The position numbers and the translations under genes were made by a program. DNA of 64,000 nucleotides from an uncultured Prevotella sp. Lineage in GTDB: Bacteria > Bacteroidota > Bacteroidia > Bacteroidales > Bacteroidaceae. The stretch spans positions 67,181-131,180 of the forward strand of contig CABUXJ010000002.1 of assembly GCA_902495455.1 (NCBI GenBank). Direction: 5' to 3'. A model generated the notes under the pieces. It saw nothing but the letters and a program-made list of their open reading frames with translations, did no database searches and was not told where the DNA came from. Positions 43,053 through 51,251 of this stretch are shown here, piece after piece (within the stretch, counting starts at the first letter, position 1; the number at the start of each line of letters is the position of its first letter).

Positions 43053-43594
43053 AGTTCTACATGACACCCAATGGCGATGTACGCTACAGATCTGGCAACA
43101 AAGAACAGCGTCTCAATGCCTTCAGTACCGATGTAATATCTAAGGTTCTGGAGTTGACGAGAGAGAGATTCCCGGCGTGTTATGCCCGGCTTGCTACAAT
43201 CTATCCATATCAGTCTAATAAACCGTCAGTGCGCAGACGGGCTGAATTTGACATGGTATCACGTTTTATCCGGTGTAACTTCGGAGAGCATGACCTCCTA
43301 ACTAATGACATTGAGCATGATATCATGTATTTCGAGGAGGTTAAGTGCCCTTTACGGGGCGGATTTTGCCCTGACGAAAATATTATATGTAAACCCAAGG
43401 GGCTAATAAGACTGTCATCGGCAGAAAAATCAGTAGTAGATATGTACTTAATAGGATATACGTTTGATGAGATTGCCGGCAGACTCGGCAAAAGCCCTAA
43501 TACGATTAAAGCACAGCTCCATCGTGTGAAAAATAAGCTTGGGGTGCGTAATTGCCGTGAGATTATCAAAATGCTAAGATTGAGTAATATATAA
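43040..43594 (+). CDS. phage regulator with LuxR-type C-terminal HTH
   Basis: 184 aa. The C-terminal third is a GerE/LuxR or sigma-70 region-4-like HTH: RLSSAEKSVVDMYLIGYTFD, EIAGRLGKSPNTIKAQLHRVKNKLGVRN. The middle has three Cys (CPLRGGFCPDENIIC) that could bind metal. Likely a transcription activator or sigma-like regulator of phage genes. Overlaps the upstream ORF by 13 bases; a Cys-rich small ORF follows 3 bases later. Confidence 0.8.
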   Translation: MEAIEFYMTPNGDVRYRSGNKEQRLNAFSTDVISKVLELTRERFPACYARLATIYPYQSNKPSVRRRAEFDMVSRFIRCNFGEHDLLTNDIEHDIMYFEEVKCPLRGGFCPDENIICKPKGLIRLSSAEKSVVDMYLIGYTFDEIAGRLGKSPNTIKAQLHRVKNKLGVRNCREIIKMLRLSNI

Positions 43595-43597
43595 GTT

Positions 43598-43744
43598 ATG
43601 CCATCGGAGTGTAAGAGATGCAAATGTTTGCGTAACTGCATTAATGGTGGTTTCTGTGTGCAACATAATAAATATATAGAATATGCAAAAGAAAAATTAT
43701 GTACAAAGAACAGTCGCAGAGTTCGAGGCTGCCAAACCTCTTGA
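43598..43744 (+). CDS. small Cys-rich protein (48 aa)
   Basis: ATG 43598, 3 bases after the regulator stop. MPSECKRCKCLRNCINGGF then CVQHNKYIEYAKEKLC: seven Cys plus His in 45 residues, in a spacing that suggests a zinc-binding fold. Overlaps the next ORF (43683) by 62 bases in another frame. Not recognised; could be a chance ORF, but the spacing in the operon and Cys density argue for a real protein. Confidence 0.5.
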   Translation: MPSECKRCKCLRNCINGGFCVQHNKYIEYAKEKLCTKNSRRVRGCQTS

Positions 43745-44012
43745 TATAGAGTTTCTGTCAATGTCACTGTCCGGGAACTGTGTCAAATATGCCAAAGGAT
43801 TCCGTGTCAATAACGGCAAACCCGAGCCGCAGTTCATCTTATGGGATTCACGGGGCAGGGCGTACACTCGTTATATACCGAAGAAAAATTCTGTGATGAG
43901 ATTGCGCAATGTCATTGTGTTGTATCATGACGGATGGGCATATATACGTGATAGAGAGTTTGACCTATTCAAAAGGAATAATCATGACCAGTACACGCAA
44001 ATAAGAATGTAG
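43683..44012 (+). CDS. hypothetical phage protein (109 aa)
   Basis: MQKKNYVQRTVAEFEAAKPLD.. a soluble protein of mixed strands with a basic C-terminus (REFDLFKRNNHDQYTQIRM). No known domain. Early operon, between the Cys-rich ORF and a 60-aa ORF. Confidence 0.65.
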   Translation: MQKKNYVQRTVAEFEAAKPLDIEFLSMSLSGNCVKYAKGFRVNNGKPEPQFILWDSRGRAYTRYIPKKNSVMRLRNVIVLYHDGWAYIRDREFDLFKRNNHDQYTQIRM

Positions 44013-44020
44013 TAGATTTA

Positions 44021-44203
44021 ATGATATTTATGCAGAGGCCAGTTTTTATAGATACAGAATCAGAGGTTTTCTGGAACATGTCCGAATTGGAGCGAGAGCA
44101 ATATATGCTCAACACCCCTACCCAATGCAGATTACGTGCGGAATTGATGCGCAAGGGTATAATCAAGTTCGACGATGCGGAAGAGGTCACCGATATGATG
44201 TAG
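44021..44203 (+). CDS. hypothetical phage protein (60 aa)
   Basis: MIFMQRPVFIDTESEVFWNM.. acidic helical protein; an in-frame ATG at 44030 is an alternative start. 8 bases after the upstream stop. No family recognised. Confidence 0.55.
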   Translation: MIFMQRPVFIDTESEVFWNMSELEREQYMLNTPTQCRLRAELMRKGIIKFDDAEEVTDMM

Positions 44204-44207
44204 CCTA

Positions 44208-44324
44208 ATGTTAAAATTGGAGGAGAACAGTCGTATATCAGTAATTTATGTCATGGTAATGCATGGTATTTTGAGAAAAATAGAAGACTGTATATCTTTG
44301 CCGAAGAAGAGTAAACCAATATGA
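44208..44324 (+). CDS. possible leader/coupling peptide before the primase (38 aa)
   Basis: ATG at 44208 opens a 38-codon ORF (MLKLEENSRISVIYVM..) whose TGA overlaps the primase ATG as ATGA (44321-44324). GGAGG occurs at 44220 but inside the ORF. The arrangement suggests translational coupling of the large primase gene; peptide function unknown. Confidence 0.35.
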   Translation: MLKLEENSRISVIYVMVMHGILRKIEDCISLPKKSKPI

Positions 44325-47300
44325 TAAGCAACAGAACAATAGAAAAGGTACTCGATCGGGCTGATATAGTCGATGTGGTGTCAGACTACATTGACTTGCA
44401 CAAATCTGGCGTGAACTTCAAGGGGCTGTGTCCATTCCACGAAGACCGCCATCCATCGTTTATAGTTTCACCAGTGAAAAACATTTGTCACTGTTTTGTT
44501 TGTGGCAAGGGTGGTAATTCCATCAGTTTCGTCATGGAACGCGAGGGATTAACATTTCCGGAGGCCGTACGACACCTTGCCAAGAAATATAATATTGAGG
44601 TGGAAGACGAGAGTGAGGAGCGTACATCAGAACAGCGTGAGGAGGAGAGCAAGCGCGAGAGCATGTTTGTCATCAATGCTGCAGCGCGTGACTACTACCG
44701 CCAACAGATCAAACTCGGTACTCCTGCAGCACGGGCAGCTTTCGCATACGTCAGCCGCCGGTGGAACTGCCGTCTGAAGATCGAGGAAGATAAGAATACG
44801 AAAGAGGAACGCGAAGACTATGACCGTGACTTCGGCGAGATAGTTCAAATAGGCTATGCGCCGGATTCGTGGAACTCACTCGTACAGTGGGCCACAGGCA
44901 AGGGCTACTCACTCAAGCTCATGGAGGAGGCAGGATTGATTAAGGAGTCGTCGCGTGGCGGGTATATAGACACATTCCGTGATCGCATCATGATTCCCAT
45001 CTGCGACAAATACGGGCGTGTGCTGGCCTTTACGGCGCGGACCATGAAAGAGGATTCCGACGGTCCCAAATACATCAATAACAAGAGCTCATTCATCTAC
45101 GACAAGGGTCGTAGTGTGTTTGGAATCGACATTGCCCGCAGTCGTGCTATCACAGAGAACAAGTTCTACCTCGTCGAGGGCGGTCCCGACGTACTGAAAC
45201 TGCAGAGTATAGGCGTGGAGAACACCGTGGCCGCTCTCGGTACAGCATGGACCAAGGCGCATCTGTCACTGCTGCGGTCTGTATTTCGTAACCGCAGCGC
45301 TTCTCCGACACTCTGTTTCATTCCCGATCAGGACGAGGCTCGGCGTGGGCAGCAGTACTCACCAGGCATCGCGGCCGTCATGACAAGTGGCCGTCTGGCA
45401 ATGGAGGAGGGCTTCACCGTGACAGTGAAGGAGATTCCGGAGGCCAAAGACGGTAAGAAGCGCGATGCCGATAGTTACATACATAGTGCTGAGATACTGA
45501 GGAGCATCCCGGAAGAAGACTTTGCACTGTGGTATGCGGCCAAGGTCATCGACCGCACAGAGAACACCACCGGACGGAGTGAGAAGATCAAGGATGTGTG
45601 TTCGCTGGTGATATGTATTAACGACGATTACACGCAGAACGCCCTCATCGAGAAACTGGGCAATACCTACGGCAATAAGAATATCTGGCGTAGTGCGTTG
45701 AAGCAAGCCGTAAAGGACCGGGAACGTCGCAAGGCCGAAGCCATCAGCAAACGTGGTGATATAGACCTGCTGAAGATGTACGGATTCTACGAGGAGAATA
45801 ATTGTTGTTATTCCAGCAGTGGCGCCCAGTGGTCTAATTTTGTTATGGCTCCACTGTTCCATATCCGCGACCCTTACAATTCCAAACGTATATACAAACT
45901 CGTCAATGTCAATCGCGAAGAGGTTCTTATCGAGATGAAGGAATCCGAGATGTATAGTTTGCAGTCTTTCCGTGAGCGTGTCGGTTCAATGGGAAACTTC
46001 CGCTGGAAGGCTGGTCCCAATGAATTGAACAGCCTTGGAGATTATCTTTATGACCGCACGGAAACGGCCGTCGAGATAAAACAGCTTGGCTGGAACCATG
46101 CCGGATTTTTCGTCTGGGGTAACGGCATAGTGCATGAGGGTACTTTCCTGCCCGTTGATGACTACGGCATCGTGCGCATAGATCGTAGCGATGATATGGG
46201 CAAAGTGCAAGGCACTGACAATTATTACCTGCCGGCCATGTCGCGCATCTATACCGACCGCAAAGACATGTTCAAATTCGAGCGCATGTTTATTCATGAC
46301 GCGAATCATAGTAGCATATCAATGGAGGGGTATTGCACTATGATGTCAGATGTGTTCGGTGACAACGCCAAAGTGGGTGTCATGTTTCTTATAGCTACGC
46401 TTTTCCGCGACATTGTTACAGGATATACCAAGAATTTCCCAATTCTTAACCTCTTCGGCCCCAAAGGTTCCGGTAAATCAGAGCTCGGCCATTCTCTCAT
46501 GAGCTTCTTCATCAAGAGCAATACGCCGCTTAACATACAGAACGCCACGATTGCAGCATTGGCTGACGCGATTGCACAATGTTCAAATGCGCTTGTACAT
46601 ATCGACGAGTACAAAAATAACGTTGATCCTGTAAAGATAGAGTTTCTCAAGGGACTGTACGATGGAGCTGGGCGCAGTCGCATGAACATGGATCTTGACA
46701 AGAAGCGTGAGATAACAAGTGTTGACTCGGCTGTGATTCTATCCGGACAGGAGATGCCCACCGTTGATATTGCTCTTTTCTCACGTACCATATATCTCAC
46801 ATTCGATACAACAGTGCACAGCCGCGAGGCAAAGCAGCGCTTCAACGAGCTCGCGGCCATCCGTAAGATGGGAGTGAGCCACCTGACCAACGAGATATTA
46901 TCTCATCGCGCCGAATTTGAGAATGATTTTTATCGTCAGTATGGCTTCATCAGCGAAGACATTGCTCAAGGTATACAGGGTAATGAAGTGGAGGACCGTA
47001 TTTGGCGCGACTGGGCCGTACTGCTTGCCTCGTATCGCGTAATGGTGCGATTCATGCAATTACCTTGGACATACGAGGAGATGCGGCAGATAACCATCGA
47101 TGGCATACGGCGGCAGAATACAGAGTGTGCCGCATCGAATGAGATAGGCAACTTCTGGAACATGCTCGAATATATGAGTAGTAAGGGCATGATATATAAT
47201 GAAGCGGATTTCAAGATAAAATATCTCGATGGCATAAAGACCAATGTGACTGAACGTCTGTTCGACCGGACCAAACCTATATTGATGTTGCGTCCCAAGA

Positions 47301-47629
47301 AGATAATCCTGCAGTATAAGAAGGCCGCAAAGCAGACCGACGAAAAAGCCATGAGTGAGCGCAGCATCCGGTTCTACCTTCAGACCAGTCCGGGATTTCT
47401 CGGCAAGAAAAAAGGTACTGAGCGTTTCAAGGTCGTTATCGGTGGCCAGGTGCAGAAGAATTATTACCCGCAGGAAAACAGATCAAGAGATGTTGAACAG
47501 TTTGATAATCCTTTTTGTTTCGACTACGAGGTTCTGAGACAGAAATTTGATCTTAATCTTGAGACTCGTGAGCATCGTGATGGCGATGACGATGATGATA
47601 CTCAACTTCAGGAGAAAAGCTTTTTTTGA
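44321..47629 (+). CDS. phage primase-helicase (CHC2 zinc finger, Toprim, P-loop)
   Basis: 1102 aa replication protein. DnaG-type zinc finger CPFHEDRHPSF.. with ligands Cys37, His40, Cys58, Cys61; Toprim domain with FYLVEGGPD (Glu286) and FIPDQDEA; then a C-terminal P-loop ATPase with FGPKGSGKS (Walker A, 713-720) and ALVHIDEY as Walker B, then a large tail. It combines primase and helicase activities for phage DNA replication. Last gene of the early operon; a terminator follows, then the AC/GT-rich tract. Confidence 0.93.
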   Translation: MISNRTIEKVLDRADIVDVVSDYIDLHKSGVNFKGLCPFHEDRHPSFIVSPVKNICHCFVCGKGGNSISFVMEREGLTFPEAVRHLAKKYNIEVEDESEERTSEQREEESKRESMFVINAAARDYYRQQIKLGTPAARAAFAYVSRRWNCRLKIEEDKNTKEEREDYDRDFGEIVQIGYAPDSWNSLVQWATGKGYSLKLMEEAGLIKESSRGGYIDTFRDRIMIPICDKYGRVLAFTARTMKEDSDGPKYINNKSSFIYDKGRSVFGIDIARSRAITENKFYLVEGGPDVLKLQSIGVENTVAALGTAWTKAHLSLLRSVFRNRSASPTLCFIPDQDEARRGQQYSPGIAAVMTSGRLAMEEGFTVTVKEIPEAKDGKKRDADSYIHSAEILRSIPEEDFALWYAAKVIDRTENTTGRSEKIKDVCSLVICINDDYTQNALIEKLGNTYGNKNIWRSALKQAVKDRERRKAEAISKRGDIDLLKMYGFYEENNCCYSSSGAQWSNFVMAPLFHIRDPYNSKRIYKLVNVNREEVLIEMKESEMYSLQSFRERVGSMGNFRWKAGPNELNSLGDYLYDRTETAVEIKQLGWNHAGFFVWGNGIVHEGTFLPVDDYGIVRIDRSDDMGKVQGTDNYYLPAMSRIYTDRKDMFKFERMFIHDANHSSISMEGYCTMMSDVFGDNAKVGVMFLIATLFRDIVTGYTKNFPILNLFGPKGSGKSELGHSLMSFFIKSNTPLNIQNATIAALADAIAQCSNALVHIDEYKNNVDPVKIEFLKGLYDGAGRSRMNMDLDKKREITSVDSAVILSGQEMPTVDIALFSRTIYLTFDTTVHSREAKQRFNELAAIRKMGVSHLTNEILSHRAEFENDFYRQYGFISEDIAQGIQGNEVEDRIWRDWAVLLASYRVMVRFMQLPWTYEEMRQITIDGIRRQNTECAASNEIGNFWNMLEYMSSKGMIYNEADFKIKYLDGIKTNVTERLFDRTKPILMLRPKKIILQYKKAAKQTDEKAMSERSIRFYLQTSPGFLGKKKGTERFKVVIGGQVQKNYYPQENRSRDVEQFDNPFCFDYEVLRQKFDLNLETREHRDGDDDDDTQLQEKSFF

Positions 47630-47671
47630 ATGTTACTTAATCATATAGGAACTCATATCCTTTACAGAAGC

Positions 47672-47700
47672 CCGGCTGTCGTGAGATAGTCGGTTTTTTT
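47672..47700 (+). terminator. terminator of the early operon
   Basis: Stem CCGGCT (47672-47677) with AGTCGG (47688-47693), followed by seven T. 43 bases after the primase stop. Confidence 0.65.
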
Positions 47701-47701
47701 A

Positions 47702-47995
47702 TTAATGTGTGTAAATAGCTACCTTGTATCGAAAAACAATTAGTTTACACACATTACACACAAGCACACACATGGTCATTATCAGCGACTTAGGCCTCAC
47801 ACACATACACACAATCCACACACATTGACACACACAGAATTATAAAAGAGAGCTTTTTATATCTATTTACACACGATTTTATTAATTACACACATTGTTT
47901 TAGTAGGGGCTTCTATGTAACATATTGATAATCAAATTATTAGTGTTTGTGGTGTGATTGTGTGTTGTGTGTGTGTTGTGTGTTCTTATATTATA
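47702..47995. repeat. AC/GT-rich tract with TTACACACA iterons
   Basis: About 290 bases without an ORF. The left part is full of ACACA-type units (TTACACACATTACACACAAG, CACACACATACACACAATCC, CACACACATTGACACAC, ATTTACACACGATT, TTACACACATTG). The right end turns into the complement (GTGTTTGTGGTGTGATTGTGTGTTGTGTGTGTGTTGTG, split here for length as TGTGTGTTGTG repeats). Placed after the primase gene, so a replication origin or packaging signal is the likely role. AT-rich blocks separate the units. Confidence 0.7.
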
Positions 47996-48050
47996 TATGC
48001 TCTCTATTTATTTGTTTTCTCGCTTTAGTGGGAATTTACACTAAATTTGT

Positions 48051-48058
48051 TATCTTTG
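48051..48058 (+). promoter_or_regulatory. -7 box of the late operon's first gene
   Basis: TATCTTTG, 20 bases before the ATG at 48078. Confidence 0.55.
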
Positions 48059-48077
48059 CATTGAATATCAGTTGATT

Positions 48078-48560
48078 ATGAGCAAATTCGTCTTTTATAT
48101 TAAACTTCAGCCTTTTGTAGCCCAATGGCTGGTACATTCATTCGGTAGTCCGGTTGTTTTTCCTCCGCAAAGCGTTGAAAACTCTACAATCCGCCGATTT
48201 ATCCGCAAACGTCCGTTAGATGTCCTGCCAGATACGGCAGCACCCGGTCTGACGGCAATCTGTATTCCAGACAGCACCCAGACGCCGCCGGAGATTTACA
48301 ATTATCTTGGTCTCATGGGTAAAAAGGCCGTCGAGGAGTGTATCGAAGATAATTTCCGATTGTCTATGTGGAGTGAACTCAACGACCTGCATGACATAGG
48401 CTGCTCTGTCATGACTGCCATCTATGCGTGGTGCGACAAACACGGCATTGACTATGATTATGCTCTGACTGTACGACAACGTTATTACCGTCTCCGCGAC
48501 AGCTATCTCAAATACGGTATCGACTTCCGTCATCGCACGCGTAATCATAATCGGACTTAG
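48078..48560 (+). CDS. hypothetical phage protein (160 aa)
   Basis: MSKFVFYIKLQPFVAQWLVH.. begins with a strand then helices; PPEIYNYLGLMGKKAVEECI in the middle; a basic C-terminus (YRLRDSYLKYG.. HRTRNHNRT). ATG 48078 is preferred over an upstream TTG because it follows the TATCTTTG box. Similar small proteins occur in Bacteroidetes prophages; function unknown. Confidence 0.65.
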   Translation: MSKFVFYIKLQPFVAQWLVHSFGSPVVFPPQSVENSTIRRFIRKRPLDVLPDTAAPGLTAICIPDSTQTPPEIYNYLGLMGKKAVEECIEDNFRLSMWSELNDLHDIGCSVMTAIYAWCDKHGIDYDYALTVRQRYYRLRDSYLKYGIDFRHRTRNHNRT

Positions 48561-48580
48561 CACTTTTTAACACTAAAATC

Positions 48581-48650
48581 GTAGCCACAAGACGGCTACA
48601 TTTGTACATAACCGTACAACACCGTACATAACCGTACGGCACCGTACAAA
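48581..48650 (+). promoter_or_regulatory. promoter plus 10-bp tandem repeats (ACCGTACNNN x4)
   Basis: Hairpin GTAGCC-acaagac-GGCTAC (48581-48599) overlaps the -7 box TACATTTG (48597-48604). It is followed by four in-register decamers ACCGTACAAC, ACCGTACATA, ACCGTACGGC, ACCGTACAAA (48611-48650). The start codon is at 48661. Confidence 0.7.
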
Positions 48651-48660
48651 TTCAAATCGT

Positions 48661-49080
48661 ATGAAATCAATCAATTTAGTCACGGCAGTTGAACGTACTT
48701 ATTATCGAAATCTTGAAGGTATGCGTTACTTTGGTTTAACGGGTGTTATGCTGCCTGTTGGGATTGTGTGGTCCCCGTTGACGGTTAAAACTCCTTGTTC
48801 GCTTGTTATCTCTGACAAAAACGAGGATAACAATACCTTATATACGGCCAAACTCGTCTTCAAGACCTGTCATGATCTTGTTGACCGCAAACATTACGTC
48901 TACCGTTGTCGTTTGGCCGATGGCAGGTATCGGTTGCTTGGAACCGATGAGCGGCCGTTTACTACCATGTCAGTGACAGAGAGTATGCCTGAGCGCATAA
49001 CTGATTCTCAGCTCTCCGAAGTTACAGTAACTTATACCATCAATCGTTTTATACCTTTTATCTTGCAAGAAACCTTCTAA
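48661..49080 (+). CDS. hypothetical phage protein (139 aa), tube-like C-terminus
   Basis: MKSINLVTAVERTYYRNLEG.. a beta-rich protein with the block GRYRLLGTDERPFTTMSVTE followed by alternating strands to FIPFILQETF. The YRLLG block also occurs in the gene after the capsid gene (51252), so the two may share a structural fold. Otherwise unrecognised. It has its own promoter with decamer repeats. Confidence 0.6.
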   Translation: MKSINLVTAVERTYYRNLEGMRYFGLTGVMLPVGIVWSPLTVKTPCSLVISDKNEDNNTLYTAKLVFKTCHDLVDRKHYVYRCRLADGRYRLLGTDERPFTTMSVTESMPERITDSQLSEVTVTYTINRFIPFILQETF

Positions 49081-49104
49081 ATAAGTATTTTTTTATTATT
49101 ATCC

Positions 49105-49140
49105 ATTGTCTATCTTTGCACAAACACAAAGATAGACAAT
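49105..49140 (+). promoter_or_regulatory. inverted repeat over promoter and start codon of the protease gene
   Basis: ATTGTCTATCTTTG (49105-49118) and its exact complement CAAAGATAGACAAT (49127-49140) with an 8-base spacer. The -7 box TATCTTTG (49111-49118) is inside the left arm and the ATG (49139-49141) begins in the right arm. Confidence 0.75.
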
Positions 49141-50257
49141 GAAATATAATCTCGTAATATCAGGCGAAATCGGCGGTTGGTGGAATGGCTGTTCCGCCGA
49201 CTATGTGCGTTATGTCCTTGATTGCAACAAGGACAAGGATGTACATGTCGGTTTCTGCTCGTTGGGCGGCTATGTAAAAGACGGGCTTGAGTTGCATCAG
49301 GCATTCCGAGATCATGGGCGCGTATATGCACACGCATTCGGAATGAACGCTTCCATTTCCACTATTGCCATGCTTGGTGCAAAGAGCATAGATATAGTCA
49401 AAGGATCGTTTTTCCTTATACATAACGTATCCGTGACTCTTAGCAAATGGGCGCAGACCAACAAGGAACAGATGGACGAATATATTGCGGAACTTCAGAA
49501 GACACGTGCGGACCTCAAGACTTTTGACGAAGTCCTGGCATCCATGTATTCTGATAAAAACGGCAAGTCCATAGCCGACAATCTTGCACAGATGAGACGC
49601 GGCAACTGGCTTTCAGCTCAGCAAGCTCTTGACTTCGGTCTCGTTGATGCAATCCGTGACGATGCCGAAACAGAGACTGAGGCTCGCAATTATATTCAGA
49701 ATTTTATCAATTCATATAATTTCAAGGATTCAGGCATACCGCCTCTTCCGACCGATGATGACAGCCGGCTGTCGTCTATTGTCGATGATTCGGGCAATCC
49801 AACTCAGAGTTACCTGCAAAAGACGTGGCAGGGATTCCAGAGCCTGTTCCGTAACCAACACGCAGATAATCCCTCAACCAACAACAAGAACATGAAGATT
49901 ACAGTCTTTAATTCTTTGATGGCATTGTTAGCCTTCAAAGATGGTTTCGAGCCTGACGGACAGGGCAACATCTCTTTCACACAGGCACAGATGAAACAGG
50001 TAGATGACAGGTTGGCCGACCTTGAGCGAAAAGACCGTGAGAACGCCGATGCCATTAAGGCATCAGCCGCCGCTGTCGTCAAGCTCAAGGACAAGGTAAC
50101 TGCACTTGAAGCCGATATCACGGCCAAGGATCAGCAGATTGCCAACCTCAAGCAGGGGCCTGGAGCCTCCAGTGATAGAAAACCGGATGATGGCAATGGC
50201 GGTGGTGACATTGCCAATGCCCGCGATTTGTATAATCTCATAAAAGATATCGACTGA
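49139..50257 (+). CDS. ClpP-type prohead protease fused to scaffold
   Basis: 372 aa. N-terminal ClpP-fold Ser protease (residues 1-190): GMNASISTIAMLGA with Ser72, FFLIHN with His95, and QQALDFGLVDAI near the end of the domain. Residues 191-245 are a linker. The C-terminal part (252-372) has a coiled coil (LERKDRENADAIKASAAAVV..VTALEADITAKDQQIANL), as in scaffold proteins. An in-frame ATG at 49892 (Met252) could make scaffold alone, as lambda C/Nu3. Followed at 1 base by the capsid gene. Confidence 0.88.
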   Translation: MKYNLVISGEIGGWWNGCSADYVRYVLDCNKDKDVHVGFCSLGGYVKDGLELHQAFRDHGRVYAHAFGMNASISTIAMLGAKSIDIVKGSFFLIHNVSVTLSKWAQTNKEQMDEYIAELQKTRADLKTFDEVLASMYSDKNGKSIADNLAQMRRGNWLSAQQALDFGLVDAIRDDAETETEARNYIQNFINSYNFKDSGIPPLPTDDDSRLSSIVDDSGNPTQSYLQKTWQGFQSLFRNQHADNPSTNNKNMKITVFNSLMALLAFKDGFEPDGQGNISFTQAQMKQVDDRLADLERKDRENADAIKASAAAVVKLKDKVTALEADITAKDQQIANLKQGPGASSDRKPDDGNGGGDIANARDLYNLIKDID

Positions 50258-50258
50258 T

Positions 50259-51224
50259 ATGGCAGGAACAGGAGCAGTGAAAATCACACCGGAGGACCTT
50301 AACAAGTCCTACCATACGTATCGTAAGGAGCTTATCCAGCAGCCGGTCTTCGCATTGGCTGATGCTTTGCAGTATATGACCCTTTGGCTCGGTGTACGTT
50401 ACAAAGAGACTCTTGGAGAGCTTCATGGCAGCATGGAGATTGGAAATTACGACCCTCTGGCACTTGATGACGAAGATGTAAATATTATCGGCCGCACGCT
50501 TGAGGTGTATCATGGCAACTGTGTCAAGCAGTTTGACCCGAACTCGGTTCTGCAGTCTATCTACGGCTCAGCGGTACTCAAAGGCGATGGATTGAAAAAT
50601 GTGCCCATCACTAAGATTGTCTTCGCGTATCTGATGAAGAAGCTGGGCGAATCTCTGTATGAGAATCTGTGGACGGCAAAGCACGTCGATGGTAGCCGCA
50701 AGACATCCGAGTATTTCGATGGCTTCGAAACCATCATAGACAAAGAGATTGCAGCCAACAACATCTCTGTTGCCAACAAAAACATGGTGGAGATTCCGGC
50801 TATCACGAAAGAGAATGCCGAAGATGTCTTCAAGGATTTCTATCGTCAGGCTTCCCCGAAACTCATCAAGGGCAATACACGTTTGTTTTGTACATACGAT
50901 GAATACTGGGCGTACTGCGATGCTTATCAGCTCAATCATGGCTCGTTGCCTTACAACAACAAGTATGACAAACCGATATTGGAGGGCTCGCTCGGCAAGT
51001 GCGAAATCACGCCGCTGCATAATGTTTCTGCCGGTAAGCTCAAGCTGACCACAAAGAGCAATCTCATCGTGGGTATGAACCTCGCAAGTGAATACGGTGA
51101 CTTTGTCGTGGAGAAGTCACTTAAGTCTCATTATTGGCTTGATCTTGTGTGCAATATGCTCTTCGGCTGCCAGATAAAATCTCTGTCACCGGAGTTTGGT
51201 TGCTACGCTAAGACGACCGAATGA
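50259..51224 (+). CDS. major capsid protein (probable)
   Basis: 321 aa, no signal peptide. Placed directly after protease/scaffold, as HK97-type capsid genes are. Sequence: N-terminal arm (MAGTGAVKITPEDLNKSYHTYRKELIQQPVF), a repeated region that fits a P-domain, and GKLKLTTKSNLIVGMNLASEYGDFVVEKSLK with a strand-rich C-terminus. No close family recognised from sequence alone; position and length give the call. Confidence 0.7.
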   Translation: MAGTGAVKITPEDLNKSYHTYRKELIQQPVFALADALQYMTLWLGVRYKETLGELHGSMEIGNYDPLALDDEDVNIIGRTLEVYHGNCVKQFDPNSVLQSIYGSAVLKGDGLKNVPITKIVFAYLMKKLGESLYENLWTAKHVDGSRKTSEYFDGFETIIDKEIAANNISVANKNMVEIPAITKENAEDVFKDFYRQASPKLIKGNTRLFCTYDEYWAYCDAYQLNHGSLPYNNKYDKPILEGSLGKCEITPLHNVSAGKLKLTTKSNLIVGMNLASEYGDFVVEKSLKSHYWLDLVCNMLFGCQIKSLSPEFGCYAKTTE

Positions 51225-51251
51225 TTTTTTAACCATTTATAATTATTGAAT

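Noticed and set aside
47702..47995. Possible CRISPR-like repeats
   Set aside because: Units are short, overlapping and irregular, and lack spacers; iteron-like instead.
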